Below, piece by piece: positions 33,251 through 42,363 of a stretch of 64,000 nucleotides of DNA. The position numbers and the translations under genes are program-made. The stretch covers positions 62,001-126,000 of the forward strand of contig CAVOQQ010000006.1 in NCBI GenBank assembly GCA_963698395.1, read 5' to 3'. The notes below the pieces were generated by a model, which was not told the origin of the DNA, did not search any database, and saw only the letters and a program-made list of their open reading frames with translations. Origin of the DNA: JBBQUN01 sp963698395. Lineage in GTDB: Bacteria > Actinomycetota > Acidimicrobiia > Acidimicrobiales > SZUA-35. The first letter of the stretch is position 1; each line of letters opens with the position of its first letter.

Positions 33251-34228
33251 ATGAAACCGATGCGCTCGAACAGTCGGTGCTGGTGTGGCAGCAATGCCAA
33301 GTTCAAGCACTGCCATGGCGACCGCCGACTCCTGCAACGAAGTCGAGTGCCGCTCGGCTTCGTCTCACCGCCGCGCCCGGTGCCAGAGCACATCGTCCGA
33401 CCGGACTACGTGACCACCGGCGCGGTCAACACCCCTCGCACCTTCCAGATCCAAGATGACGAATCGCTCCCGCGGCTTCGCCATGCGTGTCAGGTGGCGG
33501 CCGAGGTCCTGATGGTGGCGGGTGAGGCCGTCGCGCCCGGTGTCACCACCGACGAGATCGACGCCATCGCCCACGCTGCCTACCTCGAGCGTGGCGCCTA
33601 TCCGAGCGATCTCCATTACCACGGATTCACCAAGTCGATCTGCACTTCGGTCAATGGCGTGATCTGTCATGGCATCCCCGACGATCGTCGACTTCAGGAC
33701 GGGGACATCGTCAACATCGACGTCACGGCCTTCGTCGAGGGCATGCACGGGGACACGTCGGCCACCTTCATCGTCGGTGATGTCGACGAACCCACTCGGG
33801 CGCTGGTCGAGACGACCCGCGAGGCAACGCTCCGGGGCGTCGAGGCCGTACGCCCGGGGGAACCGCTGCGTCGCATCGGTGAAGCGATCGAACCCTTCGC
33901 TCGATCCCGTGGTCTTCGCGTGGTCCGTGAATACGGTGGGCATGGCATCGGAGCGACGTTCCATGCCGCCCCGCACATCCACCACCATGTCGAACGCCGA
34001 GACACCGAACCGTTCCGGGTCGGCATGAGCTTCACGATCGAGCCGATGCTGCTCTCGGGCTCGAGTTCGTTCTCCCAGGCCGACGATGGGTGGACCGAGC
34101 ACATCGACGACGACATGCCCTCGGCCCAGTTCGAGCACACGGTCGTGGTGACGAGCGACGGCGCCGAGATCCTGACCGTGACGTCCGAAGGCAGGAGTGC
34201 CACCAGTTCGAACTCGAGCGACGACTGA
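33251..34228 (+). CDS. map: Methionine aminopeptidase type I with N-terminal SEC-C zinc motif
   Basis: The 325-residue protein removes the initiator methionine. The five metal ligands lie in DIVNIDVTAFVEGMHGDTSA (two Asp), GGHGIGATFHAAPHI (His), SFTIEPML (Glu) and QFEHTVVVTSDG (Glu). The first 25 residues hold CWCGSNAKFKHCHGD, a SEC-C-type zinc finger. In some MetAPs this is thought to help ribosome association. The ATG follows GGGGAG at good spacing. It stands alone between divergent and convergent neighbours. A SEC-C form usually coexists with a plain MetAP elsewhere, which the window cannot show. Confidence 0.93.
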   Translation: MKPMRSNSRCWCGSNAKFKHCHGDRRLLQRSRVPLGFVSPPRPVPEHIVRPDYVTTGAVNTPRTFQIQDDESLPRLRHACQVAAEVLMVAGEAVAPGVTTDEIDAIAHAAYLERGAYPSDLHYHGFTKSICTSVNGVICHGIPDDRRLQDGDIVNIDVTAFVEGMHGDTSATFIVGDVDEPTRALVETTREATLRGVEAVRPGEPLRRIGEAIEPFARSRGLRVVREYGGHGIGATFHAAPHIHHHVERRDTEPFRVGMSFTIEPMLLSGSSSFSQADDGWTEHIDDDMPSAQFEHTVVVTSDGAEILTVTSEGRSATSSNSSDD

Positions 34229-34396
34229 TGCGGCACGATCGGATTGCACCGCTTCGCTACGATGCCGGTGCGGTGACCGACCTCGTGGTCTCCGGGCTCG
34301 ACCTCAGTGAGCGGGCCGAACCCGAGCGTCCCACACAACAAGCCCGATGGGCCCATCGCCCGAGCCTGAGGCCACGGCTGAGCATCACTGGCGAGT

Positions 34397-35068
34397 TCAG
34401 CGGTCGGCAACGACCTCGGTGAGCGCGCCATCGGCCATGGCGTAGACCGTCGTCGCGTGCGCGACCAATCGCCGATCGTGCGTTGCGACGAGAACCGCCG
34501 ATCCCGAGCCGGCCGCACCGACCAGCTCCTCGATGATGCGGCGTACCGAAACATCGTCTTGATGGCTGGTCGGCTCGTCGGCGACCAGGAGCCGGGGCGC
34601 GGCGACCAGCGCCCGAGCGCAGGCGGCTCGCTGTTGTTCGCCGAGAGAGGTCTCGGATGGAAAGCGATCGCCGAGCGCATCGATTCCCAGTGATTCGCTG
34701 ACCGTCGTTGCCGAACGATGTGCGTGTCCGACCCGAGCCGGGAGGCCGATGTTCTCGGCAATGGTCAACGAGGCCAGGAGTCCCAGTTGCTGCGGAATGA
34801 TCGCGAGGTCGGACCAGGTCTCGCCGAGCGTCGACGACACGCTGCCGCCGTCGGGCGATTCCCAGCCGACGATCAGGTTGAGCAACGTGGTCTTCCCCGA
34901 GCCCGACGGCCCGGAGATCACGGTGAACGAGCCCGGCAGGACGCGCAAGGAGACATCGGTGACCGCCATCACCTTCTCGGTGCCTCGTCGGAAGGACTTC
35001 GAAACGTTGGACAACCGGACGATCGGTTCGTCCGACCACGGAGCCGATGACTCGACCGGTTCGCTCAT
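34397..35068 (-). CDS. ABC transporter ATPase with atypical signature motif
   Basis: The 223-residue nucleotide-binding subunit is of the LolD/MacB type. Walker A is GPSGSGKTT and Walker B LLVADEPTS, with the H-loop in VATHDRRLV. The signature reads TSLGEQQRAACARAL instead of LSGGQ-like, and the D-loop reads HQDD, so its ATP site may be weakened. It starts at an ATGA overlap with the preceding ATPase and ends the three-gene set. It probably pairs with the other ATPase under one large permease. The substrate is unknown, but MacB/FtsX-type systems usually export peptides, lipids or lipoproteins. Confidence 0.85.
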   Translation of the reverse strand: MSEPVESSAPWSDEPIVRLSNVSKSFRRGTEKVMAVTDVSLRVLPGSFTVISGPSGSGKTTLLNLIVGWESPDGGSVSSTLGETWSDLAIIPQQLGLLASLTIAENIGLPARVGHAHRSATTVSESLGIDALGDRFPSETSLGEQQRAACARALVAAPRLLVADEPTSHQDDVSVRRIIEELVGAAGSGSAVLVATHDRRLVAHATTVYAMADGALTEVVADR

Positions 35069-35931
35069 GATGGTCTTGCCCGGAGGTCGCCATTGCCATC
35101 ATCCCACGCCAGCTCGGCGCGGTTTCGGAGGAATCGGCTCCGAATCTCGGGGGGCAGCTGCAGGCGCCCGGCCTGATCGATGACGGAGTGGAGTCGCCCG
35201 CCCTCGAGCACACTCGCGGTGGCACCGTCTCGGAGCGTGACCACGTGGTCGAGTCGTTCGAGTGCCTGGGGATCGTGGGTGGCCAGCAAGACCGTGACAC
35301 CGATGGTGTTCAGATGCTCGATCGTGTCGAGGACCCGAGTGCCGCTTGCGACATCGAGTTCTGCGGTCGGCTCATCGGCAATGACGAGTGAGGCATCACC
35401 GACGGCGGCGCGAGCAAGAGCCAGCCGCTGCTGCTCACCGCCAGAGAGCTCGCTCGGGCGGTGATGCCGCCGGTCGGCGAGGCCGACACGTTCGAGCATG
35501 TCGAGTGCGGCCGCCGATGCCTCGCCGCTTCGGATGGCGACCCGTTCGACCTGTTCCAACGCCGTCAGATGATCGATCAGGTTGTCCGATGGTCGCTGAT
35601 AGACGTGCCGTACGAATCGGGAACGGAGCTTGCGGCGCTGTCGTGGCGGAAGGCGAGTCAGGTCGATCCCGTCGACTCGGACGATGCCGGCCGTCGGTTG
35701 ATCGAGACCGGCAATGATCCGAAGAAGCGAGGACTTGCCGCTCCCGGAGGGCCCAACGATGGCAACCGTACGATGTCGGTGGACCACCAGATCGACGCCA
35801 CGCAGTGCCTGGACGTTGCCAGTCGCTCCGGCGTAGATCTTGACGACGCCGATGCACTCGACCGGCGGCGCGACGTCTCCCGCAGAGGGCAGGGATCGGG
35901 GATCGTCAGCCACGGAGGACACCGGCAGCAT
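35065..35931 (-). CDS. ABC transporter ATPase (LolD/MacB type)
   Basis: The 288-residue ATPase has a full set of motifs: Walker A GPSGSGKSS, Q-loop in HVYQRPSDN, canonical signature ELSGGEQQRLALARA, Walker B LVIADEPTAELD and H-loop LATHDPQ. It has an extra C-terminal tail (LPPEIRSRFLRNR...) of about 40 residues. It overlaps the permease 3' end by 26 bp and the second ATPase by an ATGA, so all three are co-translated. The start at 35931 is the longest. A GTG at 35913 just before the permease stop is also possible. Confidence 0.87.
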   Translation of the reverse strand: MLPVSSVADDPRSLPSAGDVAPPVECIGVVKIYAGATGNVQALRGVDLVVHRHRTVAIVGPSGSGKSSLLRIIAGLDQPTAGIVRVDGIDLTRLPPRQRRKLRSRFVRHVYQRPSDNLIDHLTALEQVERVAIRSGEASAAALDMLERVGLADRRHHRPSELSGGEQQRLALARAAVGDASLVIADEPTAELDVASGTRVLDTIEHLNTIGVTVLLATHDPQALERLDHVVTLRDGATASVLEGGRLHSVIDQAGRLQLPPEIRSRFLRNRAELAWDDGNGDLRARPS

Positions 35932-38659
35932 TCTTGGCGCCCGAGAAACCCTGGGCAGCAGCGGCGATCACGCCGGTGGCGATCAACAAGGCCGCCATGG
36001 CGGCCAACGACGGCGCCAGATCGAGTGCGAGCCCGAAGCGAGGGGGAGTCTCGGGAAGAGGTTCGAACACCGGAAAGATCCGCCGAGCGCTGAGCACCGC
36101 CGCGGTGGTGCCCGCCAGGAGCGAGAGGACCACCAGGCCGATGAGTTCGGCTGCCGCGGCCATCAGGTTCGTACGTGTCGATACACCGATTCGTGCGGTC
36201 ATGACGGCAGCAACCTGCCGCTGGCGGCGTCGCTCGGCGAGATAGAGGCTCAGACTGCCCATCCCGACGATCGCACCGATCGTGGCGATGATCCGGAGAA
36301 AGGCAAAGGCCCAACGCGTCGACTGTGATTCGACCTTGTTGAGTTCGTTGTCGAGCGTAGAGACGCTGCGATACGACGCTCCTGCGTCGTCGAGGGCGGC
36401 GAGGATGCGGTCGAGCGGCAGCTGCGAGACGACCGATCGTCGATAGCCCCGCAAGACGTCCGGCATCTCGTTCTCGTCGACGAGGCCCGCATCGACCGCC
36501 TGCTCGAATCGGTCGAAGGCAAAGGCTTCGAGTTGTTCGGCGTTGATCAGCAAGGTGGTGCGATCGTTTGCCGCGAGGGGTGCCGATGCGAGTCGGCCGA
36601 TGACCCGGAACGGGTAGCGCGTGTTCAGCCCGAAGTCGCCGGTTTCGGGGAACCGATCGTCACCGATCAGATAGGCCGAGAGTGCGTCGGTCGGCGGGGT
36701 GTCGAGCGCGCCGGACACCTCGGTGGGAGTCGAGCCGAATGCGTCGTTCCAGGTCACCCCGTCAGCGAAGGTCGCCGGGTCGATGGCAACGATGGTGACT
36801 CGTCTGCCATCGGCGTTGACGTTGGTGGTGTGCACCAGCGTGGCCCCGTCGGGCAGGAGTTCGGCGTCGATTCGTCCATCGAGGTCGACACGGTTGCGTC
36901 CGCCGACGAGCGTTTCGGTCTTCGCTTCGATGGCCTGGTCGATGGACGCAACGAGCACCGATGACAGCACTGCGAGACCGGTCGCCACACCGAGTGCGGT
37001 GGAGAGCAACAGGGCACCGGCATCGGAGGCGCCGAGCGATCGCCAGGCGAGGAAGAGCGGGAGTGGAAGTCGGCTGCCGACGCGTCGGAACCGGCGCATG
37101 AGCAGGCGAAGCACTTCGACCACGACGAGAACTCCGGTGACGACGCCGAGAAGAGGGAAGGCGACGACCAGGGCATTGGTACTTCCCGGCGTTGCCTCAC
37201 CCACCTGAATCCACATGGCGATGGTCAGCCCGACACTGAGCACGAGCCAGGTCGAACCGAGTTGCCGACTGGGGCGACGGGGTCCGTCGGCCAGGGTCGT
37301 TGCGACCATTGCGGTGAGGGCACCTCCCAACACGACCGCCAGGCCGGTTGCCGCGATGATCCACGACCATGGCATCGCCGTCGCAACGACTCGATGCGAC
37401 GGACCGAGAAGCGCCGTGAGCAGGGTCGCAACGCCGAGACCCAGGCCGACGCCGAGGACCGCCGGGGCCAGGAACTGACCGACGGCCATGCCGAAGAAAC
37501 GGAGCGGTCCGTCACCGTCGGATGCGAGCAGTCGATACTCGCTCTCCTTCCGGCGAACGAGGAACATGGCACCGAGAATCGACAGCCCGACGCCGGCAGC
37601 GGTGCCGCCGATCGTCGCCGACCGAACCGGCTGCTCGATGCCGGCGACCACTCGATCGACGTCCTCGAGGCCGCCGGGCAGGCCGGTGAGGAACGAGGGA
37701 GGGGTGCCGGGGTCGGAGGCAAAGGCGCGATAGATCTCGCCGATCGAACCCGATCCGGTGAACGAGCGCTCGAGCTCTCGGTAGCGTTCGGTGGTCGCAA
37801 CCAGCGAGGCGTAGGACGCCGGGACGGTGCGGAGGGGTGTGTGCCAGGCAACGCGCCCGATCGGAGCGATGTCGAGCAGCGTCGAGTCGTCGACGATCAG
37901 CAGTTCGAAGTCGGGCTGGCCGAAGATGCGCTGGAACCTGGGCACGTAGACCGATGGAATGTCCTGCCAGAATTCGCTCCGCTCGCCCGACCAGAGATCG
38001 GCGTAGATGCCGGCGACAGGCACCGCGGTCGACGTACCGACGAGTTGGATTCGATCGCCGACCTCGAACCCCGAACTGGCGGCGTAGGTCGACGACACCC
38101 AGACGCCCGGCGTGGCCTTCGAGCCTTCGAGGACGTCGATCGCATCGATCGCACCCGCGGTGGAGAAGAGACGGCCACGTGCGCCGATCACGGGTTCCAC
38201 CTGCTCGTCCGACGATGCCGTCTCGGGTCCGACGCCGGCAGGATCGGTCACGAGAATGCGGCGGGTCTCGCCGAGCGCGCCGATGGCAGCGATCGACGCC
38301 TCGCCCTGTTCGATCAGGGGACCGACGAGCGAGCGCTCGAGGCGGCCGACGCCGCTGAGGTACAGGCCGGCGCTCTCGGGTGAGAGGTCGAGAATGACTC
38401 GTTGGGTGATCGCGTCGGCTGCGGACACCTCGAACATGGAACCGGCAGCGAGCACCGTGGTCGGAAGGGCCATGGCCCCGACGAGCGCGACGATCACACC
38501 GAACGAACGCCATGGCTCGAGCACCCACAACCAGATGGATCGAGTGCGGACCTGCCAGGGCGATCTCACGGGGACGAGCGAGACGGCTCGACCTCGAAGA
38601 CGTCGACGCGACATTCGTCGTGTCCGGTGGTCAGCGTGGTTGTCGACATCGCCGAGCAT
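35906..38659 (-). CDS. Large FtsX/MacB-type ABC transporter permease
   Basis: The 917-residue membrane protein has two FtsX-like units: a helix near residues 45-70 (FGVIVALVGAMALPTTVLAA), a large extracytoplasmic domain, a helix bundle, a second extracytoplasmic domain after VLSSVLVASIDQAIEA, and three or four helices at the end (WAFAFLRIIATIGAIVGMGS). RRKESEYRLLASDGDG and ERRRQRQVAAVMTARIG are the paired cytoplasmic coupling-helix regions typical of the family. It forms an operon with two different ATPases. The likely role is mechanotransmission or export of a hydrophobic or peptide substrate. No membrane-fusion partner is adjacent. Confidence 0.87.
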   Translation of the reverse strand: MLGDVDNHADHRTRRMSRRRLRGRAVSLVPVRSPWQVRTRSIWLWVLEPWRSFGVIVALVGAMALPTTVLAAGSMFEVSAADAITQRVILDLSPESAGLYLSGVGRLERSLVGPLIEQGEASIAAIGALGETRRILVTDPAGVGPETASSDEQVEPVIGARGRLFSTAGAIDAIDVLEGSKATPGVWVSSTYAASSGFEVGDRIQLVGTSTAVPVAGIYADLWSGERSEFWQDIPSVYVPRFQRIFGQPDFELLIVDDSTLLDIAPIGRVAWHTPLRTVPASYASLVATTERYRELERSFTGSGSIGEIYRAFASDPGTPPSFLTGLPGGLEDVDRVVAGIEQPVRSATIGGTAAGVGLSILGAMFLVRRKESEYRLLASDGDGPLRFFGMAVGQFLAPAVLGVGLGLGVATLLTALLGPSHRVVATAMPWSWIIAATGLAVVLGGALTAMVATTLADGPRRPSRQLGSTWLVLSVGLTIAMWIQVGEATPGSTNALVVAFPLLGVVTGVLVVVEVLRLLMRRFRRVGSRLPLPLFLAWRSLGASDAGALLLSTALGVATGLAVLSSVLVASIDQAIEAKTETLVGGRNRVDLDGRIDAELLPDGATLVHTTNVNADGRRVTIVAIDPATFADGVTWNDAFGSTPTEVSGALDTPPTDALSAYLIGDDRFPETGDFGLNTRYPFRVIGRLASAPLAANDRTTLLINAEQLEAFAFDRFEQAVDAGLVDENEMPDVLRGYRRSVVSQLPLDRILAALDDAGASYRSVSTLDNELNKVESQSTRWAFAFLRIIATIGAIVGMGSLSLYLAERRRQRQVAAVMTARIGVSTRTNLMAAAAELIGLVVLSLLAGTTAAVLSARRIFPVFEPLPETPPRFGLALDLAPSLAAMAALLIATGVIAAAAQGFSGAKNAAGVLRG

Positions 38660-38694
38660 GCTAGTCCCGAAGGGCCTGCCGGCTCGTCGCCAGG

Positions 38695-39006
38695 GTGTGG
38701 ACCCTCGGCGCGTCGCTCGATCTCGGCGAGGAGCACGGCGACGAGGCCTTTGTTCCCTGGCTGCGATGGCACCTCTGCATCACCATGTCCGTGATGAACG
38801 AGTCCGTATGTCTGACTCAATCCGAATCGCCGACTCGATCCAAGCCACTCTTGCGGTGTGCGGCCGACGTGATCGTCATCGGCCGAAACTCGTTGCCAGG
38901 CGAAAGACGAGTGGTGCCCCACGATCTGCGGCAGGTGATCAGCAGCGCCCCGTGCCCGGTCGTGGTGGTCCCTCGAGAACACGAGGAATCGGCCAGGACG
39001 AGATGA
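38695..39006 (+). pseudogene. Universal-stress-protein-like C-terminal remnant
   Basis: Only the last 50 residues of this frame resemble a protein family: CAADVIVIGRNSLPGERRVV and SSAPCPVVVVPREHE match the end of a UspA domain (ADLIVVGxxG... APCPVLVV). The first half is unlike Usp in this frame, and a neighbouring frame (MSDSIRIADSIQATLAV) looks more helical. This suggests a decayed or shifted gene. Its TGA overlaps the ATG of the P-type ATPase (ATGA). Confidence 0.45.
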
Positions 39007-41373
39007 GCGAGGTGCGAACAGATGGTTGTGCCCGAACCGGACTGACCGCTTCGGAGGTCGAGGTCGAGCGTCGAGCCGGCAACGTCAACGATCTGCCGGA
39101 TCGAACGTCTCGTTCCTACGCCGAACATCGCGAGCGGCAACGTCTTCACACGCTTCAATGCGATCATCTCGATCTTGGTCGCCGTGGTCCTGGTTTTCGG
39201 CGACCCGATCGACGCACTCTTCGGCTTCGTCATGGTGCTGAACGCCGCGATCGGCACGATTCAGGAGGTGCGGGCGAAACGGACGCTCGATCAGCTGAAG
39301 GTCATCATCGCCCCGACCATCGCCGTGATCAGGGACGGGATCGAGTCGACCGTTGCGCCGTCCGCGCTGGTGCTCGGCGATCTGCTTCGGCTCGAGGCCG
39401 GCGATCAGGTCCCTGTCGATGCCGATGTGATCGAGTCGTCCGGCCTCGAAGTCGACGAGTCGGCGCTGACCGGCGAAGCCGACCCGGTCCCGAAACGACC
39501 GGGCGACGAGGTGCGCTCGGGAAGTGCGATCGTGGCCGGCACCGCGCTCGCTCGAGCCGTGAGAGTCGGGCGAGACGCATGGATCCACCAACTGGTGGCT
39601 CAGGCCAAGGAGTTCGTTCTGGCCACGTCGGAGATCCGCGCCGGAGTGGACCGGCTCCTCCGCGTCATCGGATGGGCGATCGTCCCGTTGGGCGCCCTGC
39701 TGGTTTGGAGTCAAGTCAGGGCCGCGGAGCGCTTCGAAGATGGCCTGGTGGCAGCGGTCGCCGGTGTCGTAGGGCTCGTGCCACAGGGTTTGGTGCTTCT
39801 GGTGAGCATGGCGATGGCGGTGGCCATCATTCGTCTCAGCCGGAACCATGTCGTGGTGCAGGAGTTGCACGCCGTCGAGGGTCTGGCCCGCGTCGATGTG
39901 CTCTGTGTCGACAAGACCGGAACGCTCACGACCGGACGCTTCGAGCTCGAAGACATCATCTCGCTCGACGACTCGGTCGATCTCGATCGCGGCTTGGCCG
40001 CGCTGGTGGACGCCGAAGTGAGCCCGACATCCTCGACCCGAGTCCTCGCAGCCTCGGTCGGGACGGCTCCCCGTTGGACGGCACGGCGCCATGTTGCCTT
40101 CTCCTCGGCGAGGAAGTGGAGTGGCACCTCGTTCGATCGGCACGGGACCTGGGTTCTCGGGGCTCCGGACATCCTGCTCGACGCCTCGGGTGTGCCGACC
40201 GATGCGCCAGAACGACTGCGGGTGGAGGAACTGAGTAGCGAGGCCTTGCGAGTTCTGTTGGTCGCCACGTCGCAAGCATCGTTCGAGAACGGCGATGAGC
40301 TGCCGACGGGCCTGCACCCGGTGGGACTCGTGGTCTTGGCCGAACAGCTGCGGGCCGATGCCGGCGAGATCATGGCCTACTTCGCTGAGCAGCATGTGGC
40401 GGTCAAGATCATCTCCGGTGACAGTGCGGACACGGTCTCGGCCGTTGCCGGGCGACTTGGCATTGCGGGGGCCGGTGAGTGCGTCGATCTACGGGGCGCC
40501 GCTCCGGAGGCACTCGAGGCGCTGGTGGAGGGCAGCACCGTCTTCGGTCGCGTGTTGCCGGAGCAGAAGCGTGACATCGTCGAAGCGCTCCAGCGGAGCG
40601 GGCACACCGTTGCCATGACGGGCGACGGCGTCAACGACATCCCTGCGCTGAAGCAGGCCGATGTCGGCATCGCGATGGACACGGCAACGCCGGCGACCAA
40701 GGCCGTTGCTCAGCTCGTGCTGCTCGATGGGCGGTTCGATCGGCTTCCGAGCGTCGTGGCGGAAGGGCGTCGAGTGGTGGCCAATATGGAACGCGTGTCG
40801 TCGCTCTTCATCACCAAGACCGTGTATGCCTCGATCTTCGTGCTGGCGATCGGGCTCTCCGGCGCCGTCTTCCCGTTCTTGCCACGACACATGAGCCTCG
40901 TCTCCGAACTGACGATCGGAGCACCGGCGTTCTTCCTCAGCTTCCGGTCGGCAGACGAACCGTGTCGTCCCGGGTACCTCCGCCGCGTCCTACGATTCTC
41001 CGCCCCTGCCGGTGTTGTCGCTGCAGTGGTCACGCTCTCCGCTTACTGGGCCGTGCGTTCTCGCCCGATCGACGCAACGCTCGCCGAGGCGCGGACGGCT
41101 TCGACGCTCGTGCTGACCGGTACGGCCTTCTGGGTTCTCTACCGGCTGATCCGTCCGATCGATCGCTTCGACCTGTTGCTGCTGTCGGTCTTCATGGCGA
41201 TCTTCGGCATCACGATTTCGGCCGGTCCGACGCGGACGTTCTACGCGCTGGACTGGCCATCACCCCTCGGGGTGATGGTCTCGGGTGCAATTCTGGCGGG
41301 AAGCATCCTCAGCCTCGAGGCCGCGTTGCGGTGGCTCGGTCCGGAACGCCTGGCACGCCTCACACCTGGGTGA
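39003..41373 (+). CDS. P-type cation ATPase, CtpE-like, with a +1 frameshift near its start
   Basis: This is a P-type ATPase of about 790 residues, close to mycobacterial CtpE (linked to calcium uptake). The phosphorylation motif is CVDKTGTLTTG, the actuator TGE is in LTGEADPVPKR, and the hinge motif is TGDGVNDIPALKQADVGIAMD. The ATG at 39003 opens the family N-terminus (LTASEVEVERRAGNVNDLPDRTSRSYAE). At 39126 one extra C shifts the frame, and the body resumes at once as IASGNVFTRFNAIISIL. Without correction the body could start only at a TTG near 39175, losing the cytoplasmic leader and part of helix 1. Either an assembly error or a real inactivation. Confidence 0.85.
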
Positions 41374-41411
41374 CGCCGCTCGTTGTCCGGTGGCTGACCG
41401 CCGTCTCGCCG

Positions 41412-42242
41412 TCAGGTCGCCTGCTCGTCAGCCGTGTCGGCCGAGGCGGCGACCGACGAGAAGAACGCTCGGACAGCCGTGCCCACCAGCTCTTGGCCCG
41501 GTTCCGGCAGATCGAATGCCACCTGGGCAACGCCGGGCTCACGGTGATGAATACGCGCGCCGAGCGCCCGCAGCGGCGTCAGCACCGGTTCGTTCTCCCA
41601 CAAGACGTCGGCGGTGAAGGTGTCGATCCCCTCGGCGCGTGCACGGTCGATCAGATCGATCAAGAGTTGGGTGCCCACGCCTCGGCCCTGCCAATCGTCG
41701 ACCACCACGATGGCTGCCTCGGCGCTCGTGACGTCGATGCGGTCTCGTACGAAACGAGCGATACCGACCCCGCGCGGTGACGCTTGCTCGAGCGGGTAGG
41801 CGATCAGCGCAAGTCGATCGTGGAGGTCGAGGTCGGTGAGGTAGTCGAGCATCGATTCCGACAGCCGATTGGGTGGGGAGAAGAATCGGCGGTGCCTCGA
41901 GAGTGAGCTGAGATCGTCGTACTCGCGGGCGAGTTCGCTGCGGTCGCCCGCCACCAGTGGACGGATCAGCAGCAACGTACCGTCGCTCGATGACACGCGC
42001 TTCGCGGTTCGGACGATGGCGGTCGTCGGCCGCGAACTGCAGATGAAGCGGTGGCGACACCCATCGCACGCCAACGTGTCGATCTCGATCCACGGCGTGG
42101 CCGTCGGATCCCAGCAGCGGCCGCAGCGGTCGCAGACCCTCCGCTCGTCGTTGCGGCCCGACACCCAGAGCTTGGCATGACCGCAAGCGGGGCACGGCGT
42201 CGTTTCGATCTCGGGCAGCCCAGGCTCATCCACGATGACCAC
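41412..42242 (-). CDS. GNAT acetyltransferase with N-terminal zinc ribbon
   Basis: The first 70 residues carry three Cys pairs (CPACGHAKLW, CDRCGRCW, CDGCRHRFIC), forming one or more zinc-ribbon knuckles. The rest is a GNAT domain: LLIRPLVAGDRSELAREYDD at the front and the acetyl-CoA loop DDWQGRGVGTQLL. The domain resembles the acetyltransferase part of bacterial protein lysine acetyltransferases (Pat-like, RFFSPPNRLSESMLDYLT). Fusion to a ribbon suggests nucleic-acid or protein targeting. The start may be GTG 42242 or GTG 42233. It diverges from the GH65 gene with a gap of about 120 bp. Confidence 0.8.
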   Translation of the reverse strand: MVIVDEPGLPEIETTPCPACGHAKLWVSGRNDERRVCDRCGRCWDPTATPWIEIDTLACDGCRHRFICSSRPTTAIVRTAKRVSSSDGTLLLIRPLVAGDRSELAREYDDLSSLSRHRRFFSPPNRLSESMLDYLTDLDLHDRLALIAYPLEQASPRGVGIARFVRDRIDVTSAEAAIVVVDDWQGRGVGTQLLIDLIDRARAEGIDTFTADVLWENEPVLTPLRALGARIHHREPGVAQVAFDLPEPGQELVGTAVRAFFSSVAASADTADEQAT

Positions 42243-42363
42243 CGTAGTGATTCGGGCGCTGATGATGGAGACGGTGGCGAACGGTGCTCGACGTTGCGGG
42301 AATTCTCCTCATCAGGCGGCGGGAGCCGTGAGGCTCGTTTGGCTGGCTTGTACAGTCCCCGCC

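Noticed and set aside
39003..39180. Programmed +1 ribosomal frameshift in the P-type ATPase
   Set aside because: No slippery codon, internal SD or downstream stem-loop typical of programmed shifting is visible; a simple indel is more likely.
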